This document shows positions 27,901 through 35,711 of a stretch of 64,000 nucleotides of DNA, piece by piece. The position numbers and the translations under genes are program-made. Source of the stretch: JAUZOB01 sp963692465 (GTDB taxonomy: Bacteria > Bacteroidota > Bacteroidia > Bacteroidales > Prolixibacteraceae). The stretch lies in the NCBI GenBank assembly GCA_963692465.1, contig OY829943.1:620001-684000 (forward strand). The letters run 5' to 3'. Below the pieces are notes generated by a model, which saw only the letters and a list, made by a program, of their open reading frames with translations, did no database searches and was not told the DNA's origin. How positions within the stretch are numbered: position 1 is the first letter of the stretch; each line of letters opens with the position of its first letter.

Positions 27901-29130
27901 TCCCGACCGAATATTGAGTCTTTTTAATTTACTGAAGTGATGATTATAAACATTAAGTCCGCCTCCGTCTGTTCCGATCCAGAAATTACCACTTTTATCC
28001 TCGCACATTCCCCATACTTTATTATAAGAAAGTGCATTTTTGCCCTGGTCTTTCGTGATCAGTCTGAATTTTTCAGGGAAGTAGCTGATAAAATCAATTC
28101 CACCGGTATAAGTTCCGATCCACATGTTTTTATCCCGGTCCTGAAAAATGGAACGGACAGAACGGTATGAAAGGCCAAATTCCGTTGAACTTTCTTCAAG
28201 ATGCTCTGTCTGTATTTTTTTATTCGGAGCATTAAGAAAATGCTCCAAATTGAATTTATAAATACCCTGATCGGTTCCAAGCCAAATAGTCCGGTTCTGA
28301 TCGCAATAGACCGTAAATATTTCTTTGTTACCGAACAGCGAAAGCCCCGATGGACGAATAAATGAACCGTTGGCATTAATTAAAGCAAGTCCTTGTTTGG
28401 TTGCAATCCATACATTATGGTGCGGATCTTCAAAAATACTGTTAATGGTATTAGACGGAATTCCTTTTTGACCCGGTTGACTGTAAAATACCGTCGTTTT
28501 TTTATTGATTAAGTTATAAGAGAATAAGCCATTTCCCTGCGTTCCCACCCACAATATCTTATTCGCAGCCTCTTTGACACACATTACTTTGAGATAATTG
28601 GGCGTTGAAGAACGACTAAAGATGCTTTTGAGATGATAAAATTTCCCCGTTTGGATACTATAACTATTAATACCTCCCCGATACGAGGCAACCCATAGAT
28701 TTCCCATAGATCCAGGAACAACACCAACGATATCGTTATGACTAATACTGAATGGATTTGCAGGGTCATGTTCAAATCGGTCGAACTGATTAGTCTGATA
28801 ATTAAAACGATTAAGTCCGTTTTCTGAAGTCCCTATCCAGATATTTCCTTTTTTGTCGCAGTAAAGGCATTGGATAAAATTACCCGAGATACTATGCTTA
28901 TCGGAGGGATCATGGCGAAAAGAAGTAAATCCGTATCCATCGTAACGGTTCAATCCGTCTTCCGTTGCAAACCATAGAAAGCCCAGATGATCCTGAACTA
29001 TATTATATACAACATTATTGGTCAATCCGTTTACGGTGGATATTTTTCGTATTTTGGTTGGAGCCTGCGACCCGAACAAATTCAAAAACAATAATAAAGA
29101 AGCAGTTAGTAGTAGTTTAGTCCGTAACAT
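25000..29130 (-). CDS. Hybrid two-component system sensor/regulator (HTCS) of the PUL
   Basis: A 1376-residue one-protein signalling system. A signal peptide is followed by a periplasmic sensor of repeated Reg_prop blades (about 25-690, motif FWIGTDGGGLNVY and variants) and a Y_Y_Y domain (about 720-790). Then come one membrane helix (about 797-818, VIYLFLFLAALYGIL), a histidine kinase with H860 in ISHEFRTPL and an ATPase domain (SDTGRGIA; GSGIGLHL). A receiver domain follows with D1171 (ISDVMMPELDG), and an AraC HTH domain closes the protein (VSEICYEVGFSSPSYF). It senses an oligosaccharide and activates the divergent susE-like/C/D operon. All phosphorelay residues are present. Confidence 0.96.
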   Translation of the reverse strand: MLRTKLLLTASLLLFLNLFGSQAPTKIRKISTVNGLTNNVVYNIVQDHLGFLWFATEDGLNRYDGYGFTSFRHDPSDKHSISGNFIQCLYCDKKGNIWIGTSENGLNRFNYQTNQFDRFEHDPANPFSISHNDIVGVVPGSMGNLWVASYRGGINSYSIQTGKFYHLKSIFSRSSTPNYLKVMCVKEAANKILWVGTQGNGLFSYNLINKKTTVFYSQPGQKGIPSNTINSIFEDPHHNVWIATKQGLALINANGSFIRPSGLSLFGNKEIFTVYCDQNRTIWLGTDQGIYKFNLEHFLNAPNKKIQTEHLEESSTEFGLSYRSVRSIFQDRDKNMWIGTYTGGIDFISYFPEKFRLITKDQGKNALSYNKVWGMCEDKSGNFWIGTDGGGLNVYNHHFSKLKRLNIRSGLSDNAILSALCDREGLLWFGTFQGGVNCIDPHNYRITRYQHRQKQTNGINDNNIRAIYEGRDKKIWFGTDAGGLCCYDKKTTKFRAYTTKNSGISYDAIRAIIQDENGVLWVGSYGEGLNRFNEQRNEFKVYRHNDVDPNSLGGNTIQALHIDKKGRLWIGTTEGISLFHPATGTFTSFTEQNGLINNNVLAILEDKSGNLWISTNRGLSKFNYSKRNFENYDLNDGLQTGQYLPGSAFVSNDGEMFFGGTNGLNVFKPEQITKTSFEPRILFTNFLLFNQPVPIRSDKFKDSPLKQSISITKRIELRYNQSIFTFDFVALNFGYSEKTQYSYILEGAENYWNNVGNKHSATYRNLKPGKYLFRVKATNQDGTWSKKSADIEVIILPAPWQTWWAKVIYLFLFLAALYGILRLYTFRMRTFNRLRMERLERQKSEELNQSKLQFFTNISHEFRTPLTLIIGPLEKIIKEETNLQRKKQFNMMHRNANRLLRLVNQLMDLRKTERGQMHLRVQQIDLIEFINEIVFSFEELSLQKSIILKFEHTEPVLKAWFDPESLDKILFNLLSNAYKFTPNGGRITIALVISGKTESQEMFELEVSDTGRGIAADELHKIFGRFYQASNADSNLQKGSGIGLHLTQTLIELHHGTIRAESVIGQGSKFTIRLPRNKNSYRKEEISENTDYKASLAYPLPSVEGEIAADIVAPRQQSGHKYSVLIVEDDYDIRQYISQELSDSYLISEANDGMEGMRKAAELQPNLIISDVMMPELDGIEMCKRLKSDINTSHIPIILLTAKSSIESRILGLENGADSYIPKPFNPQHLKVRVAKLIELREHLKQKFSKSINFEVKEIVATSPDEQFLQKAMKFIYENLSNSDYNGDMLSKDIGMSRANLYRKLKALLNQSSSEFIRNIRLKNAAQLLLQKKLTVSEICYEVGFSSPSYFTACFTNYFKMSPTEYALHNVNKENS

Positions 29131-29301
29131 ACAAAAGGATGTTAAATCGGATTAAAAGTAGGGATGTTTTTTCTATTATCCGTAACAATGAGATTAGTAA
29201 AAATACACTTTTAGAACGTCACTCTCAACCGACAGCCTACCCAGTATACTATAAGTCTGTAATTTACATTACTTCTGTCTTTTTCATCAGTCCGTTCGTT
29301 T

Positions 29302-29336
29302 AAACAATAGCTAAAGCTTTTGAAACAATAACTAAA
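29302..29336 (+). promoter_or_regulatory. Candidate HTCS operator: two 14-bp direct repeats
   Basis: AAACAATAGCTAAA (29302-29315) and AAACAATAACTAAA (29323-29336) differ at one base and start exactly 21 bp apart, two helical turns. This is the geometry of paired AraC half-sites. The second copy ends 21 bp before the -7 box at 29358, so it overlaps the -33 position, as for an activator touching RNA polymerase. Confidence 0.6.
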
Positions 29337-29357
29337 CCCGGATTCAGATACAATTCT

Positions 29358-29365
29358 CATATTTG
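29358..29365 (+). promoter_or_regulatory. -7 box for the susE/C/D operon
   Basis: CATATTTG, 7 of 8 to TAnnTTTG, 58 bp before the susE-like ATG. The absence of a -33 TTTG is consistent with activator dependence. Confidence 0.5.
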
Positions 29366-29423
29366 ACACAGAAATTGCATCAACTAAATACACCTAATAA
29401 TTACTAACTAATACCATACAATT

Positions 29424-30836
29424 ATGAAAACAACTCGATTGTGGCTATTTCTGCTAGCCATGTTTCTGATCACGTTGCAAGGTTGTGAAAAAAACGACTC
29501 TATCATTACCAGTAGTGGTCCTGTACTAAAGTTAGTTTCCAATGAACTCCATTGGGTTCCCAATAAAGATTTATATATACAGGGACAAGTTACGGCAGCA
29601 GATGCCGGTCTAAAGTCAATCCGTATTAAAAATGATGACTGGTTTTTAGATAAAACAATTACGTTTAAAGATAGTATCGTTAAAAACTACGCACTCGACT
29701 ATAAATTTCTGGTACCGACAGATGCCTCTCTTACTAAAAACTATACAATAGACGTTACAATAACCGACCGGGCTGACAAGACTGCAGAGTCAACCATAAA
29801 TGTCGCTCTTGATGGCGATTTTACATCGCCGGTTATAAACAGTGGTCCGGATGCTGCTATTACAATTGTTGTTGCCCCCAAAACCGAGACATTCAAAGCC
29901 TCGTTCAATGTTTCAGACAACAAAGAATTATCCTACCTGTTAATCAAATCAGGTCCCCCGCTCAACATTTCCGATAGTATTGCAATGACAGGAACTACGG
30001 CTAACATTGAGAAGGACTATACTCTATCCAATGCACTTACAAGTTACACTTTTAACTATACACTGGCCGACAAATCCGGAAATAAAGTAACAGGCAGTAC
30101 GGTTGTGTCTGTATCAGCAATGCCTGATTTTGATAAAATGTATCTGGCCGACGTAAAAACAAAAGCCGAGCTCAATTCTGATTTATTCGGAGTTCCGATG
30201 TTAGTTAACCATACCGGAGCTTATACCTATGAAGCTGATTATTACTCCCCCGCTGCAAATACTGAAGTCCGTTTTATTCCTCAGAAAACCGATTTTCAAC
30301 CGAACTGTTTTGGCTTAGATCCGAATGATAAGACCACAATCATTAATGATCCGAATTCACTGCCGATTACACTTCCCGAGAAAGGATATTATAAGATCGC
30401 ATTTAACTCCAAAACAGGGGTCTATAGTACCCAGAAGTACACTCCGACTGATGTCACCCCAAATTCAATGACTTTTGATCTCAACGGAACGCCGACACCG
30501 GTACAAATAGGATTAATAGGCACCGGATTTGCCGATCATCTCGAACAAAACTGGTCACCAAGTACTGCAATTCTTCTGACTCAGGATAGCAGTAATCCGT
30601 ATATCTACAGGGTAAATGTACTCCTTTCGGGTAATGTTCAGTTCATCATCGGACCTAAGCATCCATGGAACTGGTGGCCTGATCCTTTCTGGAGATTTGA
30701 TAATGCGAGTAATCCTGAGACAACGATTAAAGGCGGAGGAGATAATCTGAATATGAATGTCGCAACTCCAACAAAATATACCTTCATATTCGATTCTCAC
30801 CTCAACCGGGCAAAAATGGTATTGAATAATAACTAA
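29424..30836 (+). CDS. SusE/SusF-like outer-membrane glycan-binding lipoprotein
   Basis: A 470-residue lipoprotein (lipobox ending LQGC, C21). Two N-terminal Ig-like domains (about 35-245) are followed by a C-terminal starch-binding-like module (about 350-470, FIIGPKHPWNWWPDPFWRF), as in SusE/SusF surface glycan-binding proteins. It should sit on the cell surface and hold the polysaccharide for the SusC/D importer. Unusually it is the first gene of the operon; the typical order is susC-susD-susE. The gap to susC is 24 bp. Trp/Phe residues near the end are likely ligand contacts. Confidence 0.85.
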   Translation: MKTTRLWLFLLAMFLITLQGCEKNDSIITSSGPVLKLVSNELHWVPNKDLYIQGQVTAADAGLKSIRIKNDDWFLDKTITFKDSIVKNYALDYKFLVPTDASLTKNYTIDVTITDRADKTAESTINVALDGDFTSPVINSGPDAAITIVVAPKTETFKASFNVSDNKELSYLLIKSGPPLNISDSIAMTGTTANIEKDYTLSNALTSYTFNYTLADKSGNKVTGSTVVSVSAMPDFDKMYLADVKTKAELNSDLFGVPMLVNHTGAYTYEADYYSPAANTEVRFIPQKTDFQPNCFGLDPNDKTTIINDPNSLPITLPEKGYYKIAFNSKTGVYSTQKYTPTDVTPNSMTFDLNGTPTPVQIGLIGTGFADHLEQNWSPSTAILLTQDSSNPYIYRVNVLLSGNVQFIIGPKHPWNWWPDPFWRFDNASNPETTIKGGGDNLNMNVATPTKYTFIFDSHLNRAKMVLNNN

Positions 30837-30860
30837 ATAACTAACCATAATCACTTAGAC

Positions 30861-33800
30861 ATGAAACTAAAGAATATTTTCTGTCAATCACTCCTATTGA
30901 TATTCTTTTTAGGAATATCGGGATTTGCTTCTGGTCAGGGCCTGACAATTTCAGGTTTGGTATCAGACAACGAGGGACAAGCTCTTCCTGGAGTTGCAGT
31001 CGTCGTACAAGGGACCAATACGGGAACAGTTACCGATGTCAATGGGCACTATTCAATTACAGCGCCCTCTGCCAAATCAACTCTAACTTTCTCAATCATA
31101 GGATATAACAAAGAAACTACTAAAGTTGGAATACAGAGGACAATAAATATGATTCTTTCTCCTTCCACACAAAACCTCGACGAAGTAGTTGTTGTTGGAT
31201 ATGGAACATCCAAAAGAAAAGATATTACGACTTCATTGGTTTCCGTTAGTGGAAATGACCTAAAAAAAGAGACTCAGGGAAACTTTACCGCTGCATTGCA
31301 GGGTAAAGCTGCCGGAGTGCAGGTAATAACCAATAGTGGTGCTCCTGGAGCTGTTCCTACAGTTTTAATCCGGGGATTTACAACCATAAACCTTAGCACC
31401 AGCCCGTTGTATGTTGTTGATGGTATTCCCATTGTAAGTACGGATGGAAACAATAATGCCAATTTTCTTAATACAGACGAAATTGAAAGCATTGAGGTAT
31501 TAAAAGATGCATCAGCCGCTGCTATATATGGAACACGAGCTTCAAACGGAGTCATTTTGGTTACGACCAAAAGAGGAAAAGAAGGAAAGACAAAATATGA
31601 TTTTAACTTTTCTTATGGGACACAAACTTTTAAAAAACCGTACAATGTATTGAACTCAGAAAATTATGCAAAGGCAATGAACCGTTCATACGAAAACAGC
31701 GGACTATCCGATTTAATTGCCGACACACAAGATTTGCATAATACCGATTGGTGGGGTGCCGGAATCAAAAAGACTTCTCCGGAACTCAATGCAAGTTTAA
31801 ATATTTCAGGAGGAACAGAAAAACACCAATACAATATCGGATTCACTTATTTTAAACAAGAATCATTTTACCACGAAGGGGACTGGGAAAAATTTACAGC
31901 CCGTATTAATAACGACATCAAATTAGCTCCATGGTTAACCGTCGGAATAGACCTCAATCCTCGCCGGGAATACTGGAATAATACACCTTCGTGGTATGGG
32001 GATTATTTACTGATCGACCCAATAACTCCAATAATGCGTCCTACGGATCAACTCACCGGAGATGAAAACGAATACAGTAAATATATGCGTTCGCTTTATA
32101 CTCAGATAGCAAATCCCCGGGGAAGGGATAGCCGTCAAGATGGAAATAACGGAGGATCATACGCATTATATTCAAACTCTTATATTGACATCCATCCATT
32201 AAAAAATCTTGTTTTTAAATCGCAGGGAGGTATTAACTACGTCGAATCGACTTATAATAATTTCAACCCAAAATTTACGATTGATGCTTCACACGAATAC
32301 AATAGTATAACGAATATTTCGAGACAAAAAATCACAGATTTGAGTTGGACATGGCAAAATACACTAACCTACAACCTGAGTGTCGGCAAACATAGTGGTT
32401 CGGCCATGGTAGGTATGACTGCTGAAGAGCAAAACAAAGACTATGTTACAGGATATCGGGAAGGTTTCCCAAATACCTCTGACAACATGAGAGAAATAGA
32501 CGCATCTAACGGGACCGTACAAAGTGCAGCTGGAAATACTTATCGTAATTCGATCGAATCGTTCCTCGGTCGTCTAACTTATAACTACGATAATCGTTAT
32601 CTACTAACAGCAACCGCTCGTCGGGATGGGTCTTCAAAATTCATGGATAAAAATAAATGGGCCTTCTTCCCTTCTGCTTCTGCTGCATGGCGATTCTCCA
32701 ATGAACAGTTTTTGAAAGATAACACAGTTATCTCCGATGCCAAATTATATGCAGGTTGGGGAACTGTCGGGAATCAGGGAATCCCCAGTGATGTATATCT
32801 GTCAAAACTTGCTAACAGCTATTACACGTTTGGTTCAGGTAATGGAACCGTTGGTAGTGTTAGCGTACTAAATAGCATGAAAAATCAGGATATTAAATGG
32901 GAAACAATCGAAGAACGAAATCTGGGATTAGATATGAAATTCTTCAATTCAGCCTTGACCGCTACGGTTGAAGGTTACCAAAAAATCACCCACAACATGC
33001 TGTTTCAAATGAATTATCCTTATTACAGCGGATACCCGAACAGCGCATGCATCTGGTCGAATGTAGGAAGGATGGAAGCAAAAGGGATTGATGCATCATT
33101 AGGCTACACACATGACAGTGACAAATTGAAATTCAACACGGGACTAACATTTTCGGCTTCTAAAATGAAAATGAAAACACTGCCTGGTGTAGATGAAATT
33201 TTGGCCGGTCCAAGTTGGAACAGTGTTTCAACAACCCGAATGGTTGTTGGAGATGAGCCTGGATATTTTTACGGATACAAAACCGATGGCATTTTTCAGA
33301 ATAAATATGAAATAAACAGTCATACCAACGAGCATGGAGACATCATGCAACCTTATGCACGTCCGGGAGACGTTCGCTTTGTCGATACCAACAATGACGG
33401 AGTGATTGATAGTAAAGATCGGGTTAAACTTGGAAGTCCATATCCAAAATTCACCGGTGGTTTCTCTTTCAATGCCACTTACAAAACAAATTCAGGAGAT
33501 TTCGATTTAGGAACCAACATTTATTTCAGCTATGGAAATAAGGTCGTAAACTGGTTACTAAATGACAAATACAATGCAGTAAACCAGACTAATATGGCCA
33601 GTGACGCACTCGATGCAGCATGGCATGGTGCAGGAACCAGCACAAAGATTCCTATTCTTTCACACAACGACCTGAACGAAAACTATACAAAATTTTCAGA
33701 TTTATTTATTGAAGACGGCTCGTTTCTGAGAGTAAAAGATATTCAGTTAGGATTCTCTTTGCCCAAAAGAACAATCGCTCAATTAGGAATATCAAACCTG

Positions 33801-33953
33801 CGATTCTACATCTCGGCACAGAACCTGTTAACATGGACCAAATTCTCAGGAGTCGATCCTGAAACAAGCTTCAGCCCAATGAACTACGGTTTTCAGGAAT
33901 ATAGTTATCCTGTACTTAAAACCTATTTCGTTGGAGTTAATCTGTCATTTTAA
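30861..33953 (+). CDS. SusC/RagA-family TonB-dependent outer-membrane transporter
   Basis: A 1030-residue importer of oligosaccharides. After the signal peptide (ending FASGQ) comes the carboxypeptidase-regulatory-like domain (SGLVSDNEGQALPGVAVVVQ). The TonB plug follows with the SusC signatures VVVGYGTSKRKDITTSLVSV and IEVLKDASAAAIYGTRASNG, then a 22-strand barrel. Length is normal and the frame unbroken. It pairs with the SusD protein that follows at once and with the SusE-like protein before it. Confidence 0.97.
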   Translation: MKLKNIFCQSLLLIFFLGISGFASGQGLTISGLVSDNEGQALPGVAVVVQGTNTGTVTDVNGHYSITAPSAKSTLTFSIIGYNKETTKVGIQRTINMILSPSTQNLDEVVVVGYGTSKRKDITTSLVSVSGNDLKKETQGNFTAALQGKAAGVQVITNSGAPGAVPTVLIRGFTTINLSTSPLYVVDGIPIVSTDGNNNANFLNTDEIESIEVLKDASAAAIYGTRASNGVILVTTKRGKEGKTKYDFNFSYGTQTFKKPYNVLNSENYAKAMNRSYENSGLSDLIADTQDLHNTDWWGAGIKKTSPELNASLNISGGTEKHQYNIGFTYFKQESFYHEGDWEKFTARINNDIKLAPWLTVGIDLNPRREYWNNTPSWYGDYLLIDPITPIMRPTDQLTGDENEYSKYMRSLYTQIANPRGRDSRQDGNNGGSYALYSNSYIDIHPLKNLVFKSQGGINYVESTYNNFNPKFTIDASHEYNSITNISRQKITDLSWTWQNTLTYNLSVGKHSGSAMVGMTAEEQNKDYVTGYREGFPNTSDNMREIDASNGTVQSAAGNTYRNSIESFLGRLTYNYDNRYLLTATARRDGSSKFMDKNKWAFFPSASAAWRFSNEQFLKDNTVISDAKLYAGWGTVGNQGIPSDVYLSKLANSYYTFGSGNGTVGSVSVLNSMKNQDIKWETIEERNLGLDMKFFNSALTATVEGYQKITHNMLFQMNYPYYSGYPNSACIWSNVGRMEAKGIDASLGYTHDSDKLKFNTGLTFSASKMKMKTLPGVDEILAGPSWNSVSTTRMVVGDEPGYFYGYKTDGIFQNKYEINSHTNEHGDIMQPYARPGDVRFVDTNNDGVIDSKDRVKLGSPYPKFTGGFSFNATYKTNSGDFDLGTNIYFSYGNKVVNWLLNDKYNAVNQTNMASDALDAAWHGAGTSTKIPILSHNDLNENYTKFSDLFIEDGSFLRVKDIQLGFSLPKRTIAQLGISNLRFYISAQNLLTWTKFSGVDPETSFSPMNYGFQEYSYPVLKTYFVGVNLSF

Positions 33954-33979
33954 AAGTGAAATACTTAAAGATGTATAAA

Positions 33980-35587
33980 ATGAAACGAATAATTATATAC
34001 TCAATGGTGATGATATCGGCGCTTTTCTTTTATTCATGCAGCAAAGATTTCATCGACACTCCACAAAAAGGAGTTTCTGATTTGGACAATTATTTTGGAA
34101 CCCTGGATGAATGCCAATCATTCATCGGCGGGTTATATGTTGGTTTTGCTCATTGGGACGATTGGACCCAAAATTTTCAACGACTAAATAATGAAATGGC
34201 AACTGATGATGCATGGATGGGAAACCTCAACCAGTCCAGCAGTAACTCTTATGCTTACGCCTTTTATAATGTTACGGCAAGCAATGCCCCTTGGCCTCTT
34301 CTTAATTTTTATGCCATTAAATATGAGAACATTATATCAGCCAACATTGCTATTAAAAGGATTCCATCGGCTCCAGTATCAATTGAGAATCAAAACAAAT
34401 TAATTGCTCAGGCCAAATTCTTCCGCGCATTTTCTTATTGGGAATTGGTTCAGAATTTTGGAGATGTAGTATTAACCCAGGATGTATTAAGTACTTCGCA
34501 ATTAAACAAAAGCCGTAATCCGAAAGATGAGGTATATGCATCTATTGTCGCCGACTTAAAAGATGCAGCGGCTAAGTTACCCAAACAGTGGACCGGAAAC
34601 GATGTTGGCCGGGTTACCAGTGGTGCATGTAAGGCTTTACTGGCAAGAACTTATCTCTCCATGAAAGACTACAAAAATGCCTATGCTTATGCCGATACGG
34701 TAATCAGAGAAGGAGGATATGCACTTGAACATGACTTCGTTAATATATGGAGTTGCACCAATCACAATGGGGTTGAATCAATTTTTGAATCACAAACCAA
34801 CAGCAATCAGACCTATACGGTAGGAAATGAATATCCGGTTATTACCAATGCCCGTGGGGAAAGTTGGGAAACAGAGACAGCGAAGGCAATGGATGGCTGG
34901 GGATGGTGCGTTCCAACAAGTAATCTGGAACAAGCTTATAAATCGGAAGGAGATTCTGTTCGTCTAAAAAGTACGATTATCCGCTTAGGATTGCCAGTCT
35001 ATGGTGATGAAGTTGACAATCCTCACTATACCTTCAATTCTTCGTTAAATAAATCATGCCGTACATGGAGAAAGCTATATGTCCCTGTTGCCATCCGGGA
35101 AAATTTGACTTCCAAAGACAGACATATTCCGCTTGACATGATTTTACTCCGGTTAGGTGAGATGTATTTGATTCGTGCAGAAGCAGCTTATTTTAACAGT
35201 AATCCAGATCAGGCTCTCGCTGACATTAATACCCTTCGGGCAAGAGTTAATCTTCCTGAGAAAAAAGGATTAAGTGGCAATGACCTGCTTTATGCTATTT
35301 GGAAAGAAAGAAGACTTGAACTTGCCGGAGAAGGGATGCGACTATATGATTTACGTCGCGAAATCGATCCGGTAACGAACAAACCGATGATCGATGTTGT
35401 GATGGGATCAAATGGCTCTTTTGTTCAATATAACCGTACAAGCACGGACTATTGGGAAAATGTGCATACAACAGAACCATCCGATAAAGGTTCTGCATTC
35501 ATTGTCGGCAAACATGAACTCTGGCCTATTCCTCAAAGCGAAATAGACCGCAGTAACGGAAAACTAAAACAGAATCCCAATTATTAA
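33980..35587 (+). CDS. SusD/RagB-family outer-membrane lipoprotein
   Basis: About 535 residues. A lipoprotein signal with lipobox LFFYSC is followed by the SusD fold: TPR-like helices (FFRAFSYWELVQNFGDVVLT) and the conserved end (IWKERRLELAGEGMRLYDLRR; HELWPIPQSEIDRSNGKLKQNPNY). It forms the lid of the SusC transporter. The ATG at 33980 (MKRIIIYS) gives a compact signal peptide; ATG 33971 and GTG 33956 are in frame and cannot be excluded. A 124-bp gap containing a long hairpin separates it from the GH30 genes. Confidence 0.93.
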   Translation: MKRIIIYSMVMISALFFYSCSKDFIDTPQKGVSDLDNYFGTLDECQSFIGGLYVGFAHWDDWTQNFQRLNNEMATDDAWMGNLNQSSSNSYAYAFYNVTASNAPWPLLNFYAIKYENIISANIAIKRIPSAPVSIENQNKLIAQAKFFRAFSYWELVQNFGDVVLTQDVLSTSQLNKSRNPKDEVYASIVADLKDAAAKLPKQWTGNDVGRVTSGACKALLARTYLSMKDYKNAYAYADTVIREGGYALEHDFVNIWSCTNHNGVESIFESQTNSNQTYTVGNEYPVITNARGESWETETAKAMDGWGWCVPTSNLEQAYKSEGDSVRLKSTIIRLGLPVYGDEVDNPHYTFNSSLNKSCRTWRKLYVPVAIRENLTSKDRHIPLDMILLRLGEMYLIRAEAAYFNSNPDQALADINTLRARVNLPEKKGLSGNDLLYAIWKERRLELAGEGMRLYDLRREIDPVTNKPMIDVVMGSNGSFVQYNRTSTDYWENVHTTEPSDKGSAFIVGKHELWPIPQSEIDRSNGKLKQNPNY

Positions 35588-35609
35588 TTCAGTTATTGAT
35601 AAAAATTAC

Positions 35610-35690
35610 GAGACTGTTTAAAAGGAACTAATCGCAACCAGACTCACTATTTCCTTTGTTCTTCAGCGATTGCTCTTTGTAAACAGTCTC
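35610..35690 (+). ncRNA. Long intercistronic hairpin between susD and GH30 genes
   Basis: GAGACTGTTTA (35610-35620) pairs perfectly with TAAACAGTCTC (35680-35690). AAAG/CTTT (35621-35624 with 35675-35678) and AATCGC/GCGATT (35630-35635 with 35666-35671) extend the stem inward. No T run follows, so it is not a simple terminator. It may be an RNA processing or stability element, or an attenuator that lowers GH30 expression relative to susCD. Confidence 0.55.
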
Positions 35691-35711
35691 ATTAAAAAAC
35701 AATACGAGAAT

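Noticed and set aside
35610..35690. The hairpin as a rho-independent terminator
   Set aside because: No T run follows on either strand in the right place, and the genes on both sides belong to one functional locus.
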